Positions 1 to 10,467 of a stretch of DNA of 64,000 nucleotides are shown piece after piece. Position 1 is the first letter of the stretch; each line of letters opens with the position of its first letter. The stretch lies in NCBI GenBank assembly GCA_944739405.2, contig OX123200.2:10308761-10372760 (forward strand). The letters are read 5' to 3'. Source of the DNA: Euclidia mi (taxonomy: Eukaryota; Arthropoda; Insecta; Lepidoptera; Erebidae). The notes under the pieces were generated by a model. It was not told the origin of the DNA. It was given only the letters and a program-made list of their open reading frames with translations, and did not search any database. A program made the position numbers and the translations under genes.

Positions 1-1406
1 TGGGAACCGATGGAGTCCCCATTGAGGCCTGGAAGGCAATGGGCCTGCGGGATGTGGGCACCCTTACTAATCTATTTAACCGCATACTCGAGCATCATCA
101 CTCACACACACAGGAGTGTAGTAACTACCGCGGTGTTAAGGTGATGTCCCATACCCTAAAGCTCTTTGAGCGAATCGTCAACACCCGGATCCGACAGGAG
201 ACCACAGTCTCAGAATGTCAATATGGTTTTCGCCCTGGTCACGGAACCATGGACCCCATTTTTGCCCTTAGGATCATCATGGAGCGGTACAGGTCGAAGA
301 ACACGCCTCTGCATCTTCTGTTTCTAGACATGCAGAAAGCCTTTGACTGAGTCCTGCGGCAGATGATCTGGTGGGCTCTAAGATCCAAAGATGTACCAGA
401 AGCATATATTGACATCATCCGAGACATGTGGTCAAATTCCGATTCCATAGTTCGGACTGCTGTTGGCGACACAAAAATCTTTCCCATCATCGTCGGGGTC
501 CACCAAGGTTCCGTCCTTAGTCCATACCTATTCAGCGTGATATTAGACGTACTGTCAGACAGCATCAGAGACTTACATGAGTAGCCCCCGTGGCTGCTCA
601 TGTATGCTGATGATATCGCGCTGGCGGATGCGGACAGGGGACGCTTGGTGCTGCGTGTGAATGCGTGGAAGGATTCGCTTGAGAACGGCGGTCTGAAAAT
701 AAACGTGGTTAAGGCAGAGTACTTGGCCTGCAACAGTTCAGATCCCGCGTCAATTCGCATAGGTGAAGACATTGCAGAGCGAAAGGACCTGGTCAAGTAC
801 CTGGGATCAGTACTCCACGCGTCTGGTGACCTCGATTGCAACGTCAAGACACGCATTTCGGGCCAAATGGCGTGAGCTGAGTGGTGTCATTTGTGACCCC
901 AAAATGCCGGTTAAGCTCAAAGGACAGGTCTATAAATCCATCATTAGACCTGTCCTGCTATATGGCAGTGAGACGTGGCCTGTGCTTGAGCAACACAAGT
1001 AGAGTCTGCGTGTCACAGAGATGAACGTGCTGCGCTGGATGTGTGAAGTCACGCGGAAGGACCGCATTAGGAACTCCCGCATCCGGGTTAGCCTTCATGT
1101 CCGTGACATTGCTGACAAACTGCAAGAGTGTCGACTACGCTGGTGTGGCCACGTCTTACGTCAACCGGCATCTTACGTGGGTAACAAATGTCTTCCCATG
1201 ATACCTCCGCCTGGCCCCGGTAAACGGGGAAGGCCAAAGAAATGCTGGCTTGACGTCGTAAGGGATGATATGCATGCCAATCGACTAACCACCAGGGATG
1301 CTGAAGACCGTGCAAAGTGGAGGAGATTCAGCTGGAAAGCGGACTCCGGGCTCCAAGGCGTAGAATTTGGAACACAACCGGGACAGCGCTAGGATATTGA
1401 TGATGG
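1..1406 (+). pseudogene. RTE-type LINE reverse transcriptase (RTE-A), copy in unit A
   Basis: This is a degenerate reverse transcriptase of an RTE-like non-LTR retrotransposon, cut by the window edge. Visible motifs are a palm motif 'LDMQKAFD' near 330, 'GVHQGSVLSP' near 495-525 and the catalytic 'YADD' at 603-614. The C-terminal 'RWCGHVLR' and 'GKRGRPKKCW' blocks follow at 1138-1250. One frame runs from 39 to about 855 but has stop codons at 348-350 and 582-584. An 8-bp deletion relative to the copy at 35304 shifts the frame near 850. A further TAG at 1000-1002 is shared with that copy. Upstream, 'NRIL' joins 'EHHHSHTQECSNYRG', so part of the region before the 'NYRG' block appears lost. The 3' end is a short GATATTGATGATGGG-like tail, as is usual for RTE, without poly(A). 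Not functional. Confidence 0.88.
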
Positions 1407-1538
1407 GACTGTTTTCGAATTACTAGGCGGTCGGAGTCGCGGTCAAAAGCTACATTAGCTATAATTATAGTATTGTATAATTACTTGAAATAACAGATTC
1501 CAGCGTATTTTAAATATTAATGAGCACATTAAAGTAAA

Positions 1539-1935
1539 GGCAGCGATAGCCTATTGGAGATACCAACGGACTGCAATGCAGAGGGTATCGGGTTCGAATC
1601 CACGGCGCGCACCGATGACTTTTCGAAGTTAAGTGCGTATTAAATTGTTAATTATCGCTTGCCCCGTGCCTCGAAGAGCACGTTAAACCGTCGGTCCCGG
1701 CTGTCATGAAGATCTTTGTCACTCGCTACGGGAAGTCAGTACCCTCAAATAAACTGACACTGGTACAAACCATAGAATATCGCTATCCCTTTGGGTAACG
1801 GAGGTCAGACGGCAGTCGCTCTGTGGAAAAATTGATATTCTGTCAAATCTGGTTAGACCAGTAAGCGGACCTCGGGCTCCAAGGCTGTAAGTCTTGGATG
1901 CAACCGGGCTAACGCTAGGGCGATGATGATGATGA
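1539..1935 (+). mobile_element. SINE family 1 (tRNA-headed, GATGATG tail), unit A
   Basis: The head is tRNA-like, with an A-box-like 'TAGCCTATTGG' near 1550 and a B box 'GGGTTCGAATCC' near 1589-1600. The body is about 300 bp and the tail is GATGATGATGATGA. The last 70 bp (from about 1862) resemble the 3' end of the RTE-A LINE at about 1338-1406, including 'GGGCTCCAAGGC' and 'CAACCGGG'. The same insertion is present in unit D (36944-37340) and absent from B and C. Confidence 0.8.
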
Positions 1936-2578
1936 CTTAGAAGTTACAATTCTTAAATTAGCCTCACAACAATTTTCTGCCAGTATTTGTGTAATAACAA
2001 AACAGATGCAAATATAGCCACAATAACCTTTCGTGTCGTCCTGAAAGTTCGATACCCCAAAAAGCCGTCGTTAAAAAATAAACTTTATCTCAAAACAATA
2101 AAAGTTACATTTGAAAAGCAGTTAAACGTTCTTTAATCGGTATACTGCAGTTTAATGTCGAGTTTTTAAACATTTTATTAAATGGTGTTTGTGACGGTCT
2201 CAGGCTCTTTGTGGCATAACATTCATTGTGCCTCGGCTGACATTTTTCCCCTCTTTTTTTGTGAAAAATTACGTCGAAATATGGCTATGAAAATGAATGC
2301 AGTTTCATAAATCTTTGTGAATATGTATCCTCGCATGAAATAGTTAGAACTTGGCTTCCAATGATCTTATTGTGTGCCTTGGTAAAGTTGGTAAACGTCG
2401 GTGATGCATCGGTGAGGCAAAGTAAAAGGAATGTATAAAGTTTGAAAACTGCAATAATTTCTTGTTAAACGCACAGTTCAACATTGTAGATAGGCAACGA
2501 GGCACAAAATGACAGGCATTTAGCTACTATGTAGGCTTCACTCTGTGGACTGATAGACACTTGTGGGTATAGTCTTTT

Positions 2579-3023
2579 TAGGGTGCCGTACCTAAAAGTT
2601 AAAAAACGGGACCCTATTACTAAGCCTCCGCTGTCTGTCTGTCCGTCTGTCTGTCTGTCACCAGGCTGTATCTCATAAACCGTTATAGATAGAAAGCTGA
2701 AATTTTCACAAATTATGTATTTCGGTTGCCGCTATAACAACAAATACTAAAAATAAAAAAATAAAAATATTAAGGAGGTCCCATACAAAAAACGTGTTTT
2801 CATTCGTATTTTTTTGCTCAAAATTACTAACTGTAACAGGTAGACGCTTTAAATTTTCACAGAATATGTGGTTGTATATTACCTTTCAAAATAAATAATT
2901 AAATAAAAAAAGTAAATAATAAAACGGGGCTCCCATACAACAAACGTAATTTTTAAGCGGTTTGTTACTCGATCTTAATAAACAGGTAGAAACTTACAAT
3001 TTTCGGGATTTTAATAGGGATTT
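2579..3023 (+). repeat. Inserted fragment of the AGGGTNCCGTACC repeat family
   Basis: It starts TAGGGTGCCGTACC, followed by a GTCTGTCTGTCC-rich stretch. It replaces the roughly 140 bp that units C and D carry here (for example 30650-30780). The same family bounds the large element at 57083. No coding potential seen. Confidence 0.6.
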
Positions 3024-3568
3024 CCTAATCCCATCCCAAAGGTACTGGCCTATGCATACCTACTTGAGAATAATATGATCCTCTGGTGTTGCGGGTGTCC
3101 ATAGTGGTAATTCCTTACAATCCGGCGATCTGTGAGTGTCAGTTTACCTCCTATTTAATAAAAAAGCAATCTTACTAACTGACTAGTATCTGATATTTCG
3201 TCGCATTTCTCATACATAGTATTTTAATATTATAAAAGTGAGAGTTTGCTTGTCTGTCTTTCTTTCAAACTGCTGAACAGATTTTGACGAAACTTTGTAG
3301 TAATATAGCTTATACATGGAAAACACACACCGGTATAATATTTTGTCGCGATCGCATACACCCACGCGCGCGGAGGCAGGATGCAGAATCTAGTAATTTA
3401 TTATTGCACACAAATTAATGATAAAATTAAAGGCTTTCAGCAGAAATGGAGTAGGTTTTTTATTTGTACAACAACATTATTCAATTAAAGTTCAGTCTAA
3501 AAGGTTACGTTCACCACTTTTGTATTTGTTAATGGTATGTTCTTTTAAGTTATAGTTTACTTTATATA

Positions 3569-3783
3569 CAGTGGTGGTCATATAATTAAGAACGCTGATA
3601 TAATGGTAAGATTTTTTCAAACTAAGACGTATAACTAATTGCATGCAATTTTTTTTATTTCTCTCGGTATCATAAAACTTTTCTATAAAACCACTGAATT
3701 CATTGATACACATGATTAGCTAGAAATAAATAAGCAATTTTTTTACACTACTTCTAAACATAGTATTCGTTATATAATCTAAA
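3569..3783 (+). mobile_element. Left end of Tc1-type transposon, unit A
   Basis: The outer direct repeat of a Tc1/mariner IR/DR-type left end starts CAGTGGTGGTCATATAATTA at 3569. The element is broken at 3783, just before the inner direct repeat that other units carry about 230 bp further in. The rest of the element resumes at 17441. Confidence 0.8.
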
Positions 3784-4140
3784 GTGCGTTCATCTTAAGG
3801 ACGCGTTTACAAAATTAGTAGGTACAAAATCGCGTCACTACAGCGACACGGCGGCAACAGTACGTACTACGTACGGTAATTTGCGGAAATGTAGTTCAAC
3901 TAAATAACTTTGAGACTAAGAATTTTTTATGATATGTATCTATGTGTTATAGGCCTGGCTGTGCAAATTACGTACAAATAAGTTTCTTATTTTTATATAC
4001 CTAAATGGACATTATTACTTTATTTTTTCCATTATGTTGATTCAGTATATATTTCGGTATTTAGATATTATTTTGTTTCTTGCGTTGAAATCTGGTAAGA
4101 TTATGTGGACTGATGGTATACCATCCCATTCAAGTGTTGC

Positions 4141-4589
4141 GACTGGAACTCATAAAAGAGTAGACCTAGTTATGCCAGGTTGGGGCTCATTTTATTTGTT
4201 TTAGTGAGACCCTACCACTGGTTCTAGTGAAGTAACCTTCCAAGGTTATTCGATGAGTCTTACTGGTACTCTTATGTGAGTAGAGCTAGGCATGCCGAGT
4301 TTGGGCTCATTTTGTTTGTACATAAAAGACCCTACCACTGGAACTTATGAAGTAACCTTCCAGGGTTATTCGATGACTCTTGCTGGTTCTTATATGTGAG
4401 TAGAGCTAGGCATGCCGAGTTTGGGCTCATTTTGTTTGTACATAAGAGACCCAACCACTGCAACTTATGAAGTAACCTTCCAGGGTTATTCAATGACTCT
4501 TGCTGGTACTCATATGTGAGTAGAGCTAGGCATACCGAGTTTAGGCTCATTTTGTATGAACATCAGAGACCCTACCACTGGAACATACC
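4141..4589 (+). repeat. 120-bp tandem repeat, about 4 units in + orientation
   Basis: The period is 120 bp, seen as recurring 'TTTGGGCTCATTTTGTTTG' near 4177, 4297, 4417 and 4537. Read on the plus strand each unit is 40 codons, encoding text like 'GSFCLYIRDPTT' and 'VTFQGYSMTLAGTHM', then usually TGA. The first unit is the most diverged. Confidence 0.9.
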
Positions 4590-6300
4590 TAGCTCTACTC
4601 ACATATTAGTACCACTAAGAGTCTTCGAATAAACCTGACAAACCTGAAAGGTTACTTCATAAGTTCCAGTGGTAAGGTCTCTTATGTACAAACAAAATGA
4701 GCCCAAACTCGGCATGCCTAGCTCTACTCACATATGAGTACCAGCAAGAGTCATCGAATAACCCTGGAAGGTTACTTCATAAGTTCCAGTGGTAGGGTCA
4801 CTTATGTACAAACAAAATGAACCCAAATTCGGCATGCCTAGCTCTACTGACATATGAGTACCAGTAAGAGTCATTGAATAACCCTGGAAGGTTACATCAT
4901 AAAATGCAGTGGTAGGGTCTCTTATGTACAAACAAAATGAGCCCAAACTCGGTATGCCTAGCTCTACTCACACATGAGTACCAGCAAGAGTCATTGAATG
5001 ACCATGGAAGGTTACTTCATAAGTTCCAGTGGTAGGGTCTCTTATGTACAAACAAAATGAGCCCAAAACTCGGCATGCCTAGCTCTACTCACACATGAGT
5101 ACCAGTAAGAGTCGTTGAATAACCCTGGAAGGTTACTTCATAAAATGCAGTGGTAGGGTCTCTTATGTACAAACAAAATGAGCCCAAACTCGGCATGCCT
5201 AGCTCTACTCACACATGAGTACCAGCAAGAGTCATTGAATAACCCTAGAACGTTACTTCATAAGTTCCAGTGGTAGGGTCACTTATGTACAAACAAAATG
5301 AACCCAAACTCGGCATGCCTAGCTCTACTGACATATGAGTACCAGTAAGAGTCATTGAATAACCCTGGAAGGTTACATCATAAAATGCAGTGGTAGGGTC
5401 TCTTATGTACAAACAAAATGAGCCCAAACTCGGTATGCCTAGCTCTACTCACACACGAGTACCAGCAAGAGTCATTGAATGACCATGGAAGGTTACTTCA
5501 TAAGTTCCAGTGGTAGGGTCTCTTATGTACAAACAAAATGAGCCCAAACTCGGCATGCCTAGCTCTACTCACACATGAGTACCAGCAAGAGTCATTGAAT
5601 AACCCTGGAAGGTTACCTCATAAGTTCCAGTGGTAGGGTCTCTTATGTACAAACAAAATGAGCCCAAACTCGGCATGCCTAGCTCTACTCACACACGAGT
5701 ACCAGCAAGAGTCATTGAATAACCCTGGAAGGTTACTTCATAAGTTCCAGTGGTAGGGTCTCTTATGTACAAACAAAATGAGCCCAAACTCGGCATGCCT
5801 AACTCTACTCACATATGAGTACCAGCAAGAGTCATCGAATAACCCTGGAAGGTTACTTCATAAGTTTCAGTGGTAGGGTCACTTATGTACAAACAAAATG
5901 AGCCCAAACTCGGCATGCCTAGCTCTACTCACATATGAGTACCAGCAAGAGTCATCGAATAACCCTGGAAGGTTACTTCATAAGTTCCAGTGGTAGGGTC
6001 ACTTATGTACAAACAAAATGAACCCAAATTCGGCATGCCTAGCTCTACTCACACATGAGTACCAGCAAGAGTCATTGAATAACCCTGGAAGGTTACTTCA
6101 TAAATTCCAGTGGTAGGGTCTCTTATGTACAAACAAAATAAGCCCAAACTCGGCATGCCTAGCTCTACTCACATATGAGTACCATCACGACTCATCGAAT
6201 AACCTTGGAAGGTTACTTCACTAGTACCAGTGATAGGGTCTCACCAAAACAAATGAAATGAGCCCCAACCTGGCATAACTAGGTCTACTCTTTTATGAGT
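4590..6300 (-). repeat. 120-bp tandem repeat, about 14 units in - orientation
   Basis: This is the same 120-bp unit as 4141-4589 but inverted, with an exact 120-base register from about 4681 through 6121 and a degenerate last unit at 6241. The 40-codon frame is preserved from unit to unit on the minus strand. Two units (near 4830 and 5320) read TCA where the others have TGA, so two units join in one frame at 4728-4946 and 5245-5427. Unit types recur about every 480 bp, so a four-unit higher-order repeat is visible. Confidence 0.9.
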
Positions 6301-7204
6301 TCCAGTCGCAACACTTGCAACGGGATGGTATACCATCAGTCCAGATAATCTTACCAGATTTCAACGCAAGAAACAAAATAATATCTAAATACCGAAATAT
6401 ATCCTGACTCAACATAACGGAGAAAATAAAGTAATAATATTCTAGCTCGTCTCTGCTTGTACGTAATTCGCACAGAATACGAGAAGTATCAAATTGATTT
6501 TAGCGAATATTTTGTATTCGTATATTGCTTTTTTCGTCTTCGGGCTGCAGCGACAAGCGACATAGAGTCCACTCCCGACGGCGCTCAAGCGCAGACTGAG
6601 ATCTCATTGCAGAATTTGGATATATAAATCAAGAAAGTGGCTAAATAAAACGAACCTTATTGCCACACATTAAGACACACGTATGCGAGCAAAATAGAAG
6701 AAAAATGTAAGATGATTTTTTGCTTTTTTTGAGTCAATTTACAATATTTTGAAAAAAAATTATCAAATTGTTTTTGAGTTGACTATATTTACTACCCTAT
6801 TCTATCTTTGAAAATCTAAATAAATGTAAAAATAGAGAGAAAATTGTACCCAAAAATAGCAGTATATGCCTATTTTTGATTTAAGAGGCCGTTTCGAATC
6901 GATTTTACATTAATATTAATTAAATATTTTTCATTTATTTTCAAATTGATTTATAGATAAAAAAGTAATCAATTTATCGTAATCATTAGTTTTATTAGTT
7001 ATTATCTAAAATTGTCGTAAAATGTACCGGAAATATGTGGTTTTTTGATACAAGCGTAAATGCGTCCTTAACCTGGCTCAACTAGTAAACAAACATACCT
7101 TCATCACAAATCACAAGATTGTGGCCGAATCACGTAATATATGCTACTAGAAAATATTTACAATGTAGTTCAAATACCAACACATTATTTTCCACCTAAA
7201 ATAG

Positions 7205-7574
7205 TGTTACGCCATCTATCGTGAATGGGGGTAACTAGAAGAGATTGAATGTATCGGTGGTTTAAAGGTAATTCATTTACTCTGTAATAGATGGCGTTGC
7301 CGTTGATTACTAGAATAATGCCAGAACTGTAGAATGTTTCGATTGTTGCCAGAACATTCTTGGGAAGTCTGGAAACGACTCGTTATGTGTTCCGGCCGGT
7401 ATAAATACCGCGTAAGCGCGCGAGACAGACAGTATCAATTGAATATCGGAGCGATAATCATCAAGCGAAGGGAAGTAAGTCGGAGTGTTTAGTGGTGTTT
7501 CTAGTAGTGTGAAATAAACTGCAGTTTTTCTGGCATAGTGTATATAATTTATCACCGAACCCCAGCTCGTAACA
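7205..7574 (+). repeat. 5' LTR of the Gypsy-type element
   Basis: The 370-bp repeat runs TGTTACG...CGTAACA and matches 15298-15724 over most of its length. It contains a TATA box and an AATAAA (7513-7518). It lacks a segment of about 57 bp present near the end of the 3' LTR. Confidence 0.95.
7400..7407 (+). promoter_or_regulatory. LTR TATA box
   Basis: TATAAATA lies in a GC-richer context (GGCCGG before, CCGCG after) and is identical at 15493-15500 in the 3' LTR. Transcription would start about 30 bp downstream, around the 'GACAGACAGTA' stretch. Confidence 0.65.
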
Positions 7575-7597
7575 AATTGGTGTCAATAGTGGGATAA
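7575..7597 (+). other. Candidate primer-binding region after the 5' LTR
   Basis: Directly after the LTR comes AATTGGTGTCAATAGTGGGA, the position and TGG start expected of a tRNA primer site. I cannot assign the tRNA by eye. The gag start ATG follows at 7601. Confidence 0.45.
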
Positions 7598-7600
7598 ATT

Positions 7601-8390
7601 ATGCCGGTTATGCTGAAGGAAGAAACTGAAGGAATTCGTACTAGGAACCAGCGCCAGCAAGACCTGGACCAAAGACGCTTCGGAGACGTTCCTTCTCCAT
7701 CGTCTGGTGGACCAGGCGACTCCGCGGCTGCAGTGGAGCCTGCAAGCGCACACTCCGTGGCGGTGCCCAACATCGCGGCTCTGATGGCGTTCATGCAGGG
7801 GCAGGCCCGCCGTCAAGAGGAGCACGTGCGCCGCATGGAGGAACAGCTACAGCGTGACAAGGAGGAGCAGGCTCGCTGTCAAGAGGAGCACGCGAGCCGC
7901 ATGGAGGAACAGCTACAGCACGACAAGGAGGAGCAGGCCCACCGTCAGGAGGAGCAGGCTCGCCGTCAAGAGGAGCAGGCCCGCCGTCAGGAGGAGCAGG
8001 CTCGCCGCCTGGAGGAACAGCTACAGCGCGACAAGGAGGAGCAGGACCGCCGTCAACAGGAGCAGGCTCGCCGTCAAGAGGAGCACGCGCGCTGCCTAGA
8101 GGAGCAGCTGCAGCGCGACAAGGAAGAGCACGCCCGCCGTCTGGAGGAACAGCTGGTGCTCATGAAGGACCTCAGCGCCGCAGTGGGGAAGGACTTGAAG
8201 GCGGTCAAGGAGGAACTCCAGCAGCACGAGGCCCGTATCAGCGACATTGAGAAGCGTGTACATGATCACCTCGAGACCCGTATTGCCGAATTGGAGAAGA
8301 AATTGTGTAGGCTCGGGTCCTACGACGTTACACCTGCAGCTGTGGCGCCCTCGCCTCGTTGGTTTAAGGTTCCACCATTTGATGGCTCAT
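7601..8390 (+). pseudogene. Gypsy gag, N-terminal part (long coiled coil)
   Basis: The structural Gag start is ATG at 7601, shortly after the LTR and primer site. Residues about 65-190 are a dense repeat of Gln/Glu/Arg heptads such as 'RRQEEQARRLEEQLQRDKEE', predicting a long coiled coil. A second helical stretch runs to about 245, then 'RWFKVPPFDGS'. Reading stops only because a LINE was inserted at 8390; the frame resumes at 13827 as 'SWSAYKVQFEAVM'. The 5-bp duplication CTCAT (8386-8390 and 13822-13826) marks the cut. GC content and codon use differ strongly from the AT-rich surroundings. Confidence 0.85.
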
Positions 8391-8412
8391 AGATAGATAG
8401 ATAGATAGATAT
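8391..8412 (-). repeat. Microsatellite-like 3' tail of the LINE
   Basis: Five GATA-type tetramers sit at the 3' junction of the minus-strand LINE, right at the CTCAT duplication. Such short tandem 3' ends are common in CR1-like elements. Confidence 0.75.
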
Positions 8413-8834
8413 ACTCTTTATTGTACACCAAATAATATTGAAAAGTACACATTTTTTTAATTGGCTTATACTACAGCATGTACAAATGGCGGCCTTATCG
8501 CTAAAAGCGATCTCTTCCAGGCAACCTTTGGATGGACAGAAATGGTGTGTAAGCAATCAAGTGTGGCGATGGTGTAGTAAATAAATAAAATAATATCAAC
8601 TAATATACATACTGAATATACATAAATGTATAAATATTATATCGACGCCTCCCACGCATAAGGTCGTAAGGCTAAAAAATCAATTTTTCAGGAGAGCATT
8701 TTTTATATACGTTAATGATAAAATTTATTGTGAAAGATTTTCAACAGATGTTTTTGCACTAATCTGTCAATTATTAGTTAAGTAATGTATCCCCAGGTGC
8801 TGGATATTATAAGGAATTGTTTTTACCGAAAAAA

Positions 8835-9012
8835 ACTAGTTTTACTTACTTACGACCATGTACTTATTAAAAAAAAGTCGTATCTTATTGTTACGACTGT
8901 ATGCGTTCATAAACGTGATATAAACGTCACGAATAAAGTCGTAAGTTTGAATTACGACTACATGCTTCGTGCAAACTATCGTGTCTCTCTAAAAGAGGGT
9001 CGTAATAAGGTA
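8835..9012. repeat. Left subterminal GTCGTAA/TTACGAC cluster
   Basis: Repeated TTACGAC, GTCGTA and GTCGTAA occur in both orientations within about 180 bp. They are mirrored by a cluster of the same motif near the right end. Position and repetition suggest transposase-binding sites; this is inferred. Confidence 0.6.
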
Positions 9013-9636
9013 CTTGATGAATAAAAAGCACCGTGAAATTGCAGCTCAAATCAATTGTATTACAATAACTCTCATCATAGGAACATAATACAGTCTTCTT
9101 AATTAAAAAACATTTATAAAAAAATAACAAACACAATTAAAACTGGCAGTGTGGCTCTTCAAAACTTAATAAAAAAACGTACACAATCTTTGACATAATA
9201 TTATAATAAAATCAACTTAAAAGGAAATGAAATAATAATTATCTTCTAAATTAAATGAAAATCACTCAAAATTAAGAATTGAAAACTCTTATACGTAACA
9301 TAATAATTATTAAGAGAAGTTAGGATATTTGAGAAAAAATAACAACTTTATAAATAATATGTATCAGTAATTGATGATTAGTCAGAGGAATCACTACTGT
9401 TCTCTTCAGTAGCAGTACCACTGTGTGACAACTGTTGATAAAAACTATGGTACACTTGGGGTATTATACGTCCTTAGACTTAGTAAATCATTAAATTTTA
9501 CCAATGTAATAGGTAAATTATAACAGTAACATGGTTCCTATAATTCTGTATCTATTAAACTATTATTTCTTCTTGATGAATAGGCTTTTTTGTTATCAAA
9601 CTCATGACATTTTCTTATTCAAAATTAAACGATAGT

Positions 9637-10101
9637 TCAAAATTTTAGGTTTGCTTGACAGTACTTCAACTTCTTTAATTTGTTCCATGATACTTTTTGT
9701 TTTTTAGTATTTTTAGCCCAGTTTCTACCATCTAGTAATATTTTGTAGTCGTAAAAATCTGTAACGCTCATTTCGATGACATTATAATTTGGAGGGCTTA
9801 TTTTTGAGTATCTGACTAAGCCAAACCATTGTGCACGGATATATATAAGCTTATTTTTTGCATTTCTCTCGATGAGAGCATGGACTGAATCAGCTTCATT
9901 TTGTGTATCAACGGGCTGGAACGTATTAACGTGTCTTAAAACACTCTGTTTTATTTCGTCGTCTAAGGCTATAGTTCTAGTTCCACCGCGTCGATCAGGG
10001 GAAACAGAGCCACCACCAGAGCGCCATTTTGCCAAAGCTGTTTGAACAGTTCTCTCTCCAATAGAAAGTGTATTTAGGAACATCGTCTTGCAAACGAACA
10101 C
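9637..10101 (-). pseudogene. Transposase-like protein with internal deletion
   Basis: A 154-codon frame. The N-terminal part has 'FLNTLSIGERTVQTALAKW' and 'SVSPDRRGG' (residues about 9-40), a pattern I recall from a widespread insect transposon-encoded family. It then passes directly from 'NTFQPVDTQ' to 'NEADSVHALIE' (about residue 62), which in that family lies far downstream next to a catalytic acidic residue. The C-terminal half ('SVTDFYDYKILLD', 'KVSWNKLKKL') fits the family's end. The middle, expected to hold the catalytic core, is missing. Not active. I do not have a firm family name. Confidence 0.5.
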
Positions 10102-10348
10102 TTTATTGGGTAAGTCAGAATTAGATTCAATAAAAGGTAAGCAATACTTAACAGATCTCTTACGTCAAGACACAAGATTCTTCGTAGAAGGATACTTAAT
10201 ATCGCCTAGTTCGGTTTGGTTAACGATGTAATCCCACTGCCGACAGTGATCTCCAATTTTTCAAAAATAACTAAATATACGTTCCCGTTGGTGTGCATCA
10301 CACTTTTGAAAGCATTTAAGACGACAAGTACCCGGACATGGTTGTTTT

Positions 10349-10390
10349 AAAATCTTTTCATCTCTTTGAGTTCAAAGATGAAAAGATTTT
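10349..10390. other. Hairpin: inverted repeat of about 20 bp
   Basis: AAAATCTTTTCATCTCTTTG is followed at once by TTCAAAGATGAAAAGATTTT. The arms pair with a two-base bulge and no loop. It lies upstream of the transposase-like gene on its own strand. Confidence 0.7.
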
Positions 10391-10410
10391 GATCATCGAG
10401 AGAAAAATTT

Positions 10411-10467
10411 AGGAAAAGCGTATTTGAGTAGGAATGGAGTTCCTTTCCTACTCAAATCGCTTTTCCT
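10411..10467. other. Second hairpin, arms about 22 bp
   Basis: AGGAAAAGCGTATTTGAGTA and its near-complement (10445-10467) flank an 11-base centre. It is only about 20 bp from the previous hairpin. Confidence 0.7.

Larger units (their letters stand above)
1..3783 (+). repeat. Macro-repeat unit A (partial, enters from window edge)
   Basis: The segment matches unit D from 35396 onward almost base for base. It has the RTE-A LINE, then spacer, a GATGATG-tailed SINE, more spacer and the Tc1 left end. Homology stops at 3783 inside the Tc1 left repeat, where the inserted block begins. Spacer at 1407-1538, 1936-2578 and 3024-3568 is AT-rich and repeated in every unit; I see no gene in it. Confidence 0.9.
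3799..7067. mobile_element. TTAA-flanked foldback DNA element with internal 120-bp repeats
   Basis: TTAA stands on both sides (3795-3798 and 7068-7071). The ends are inverted: GGACGCGTTTAC on the left and the complement of GGACGCATTTAC on the right. A long imperfect inverted repeat brackets a tandem block (about 3970-4140 against 6300-6480). The TTAA duplication suggests a piggyBac-like or Kolobok-like mechanism, but the ends do not start CCY as in piggyBac and no transposase is present, so the superfamily is open. The right arm from 6480 to 7067 is AT-rich and much longer than its left counterpart. Non-autonomous. Confidence 0.75.

Noticed and set aside
239..856. Long minus-strand frame of 205 codons
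   Set aside because: It is antisense to the RTE-A reverse transcriptase, recurs at 35636-36130 for the same reason and has no motif.
4141..6300. CRISPR-like array
   Set aside because: The 120-bp units are repeats without unique spacers, reverse orientation and sit inside a eukaryotic transposon.
7854..8099. Arg/Ser-rich frame 'TRRSRLAVKRSTRAAW'
   Set aside because: An out-of-frame reading of the repetitive gag coiled coil.
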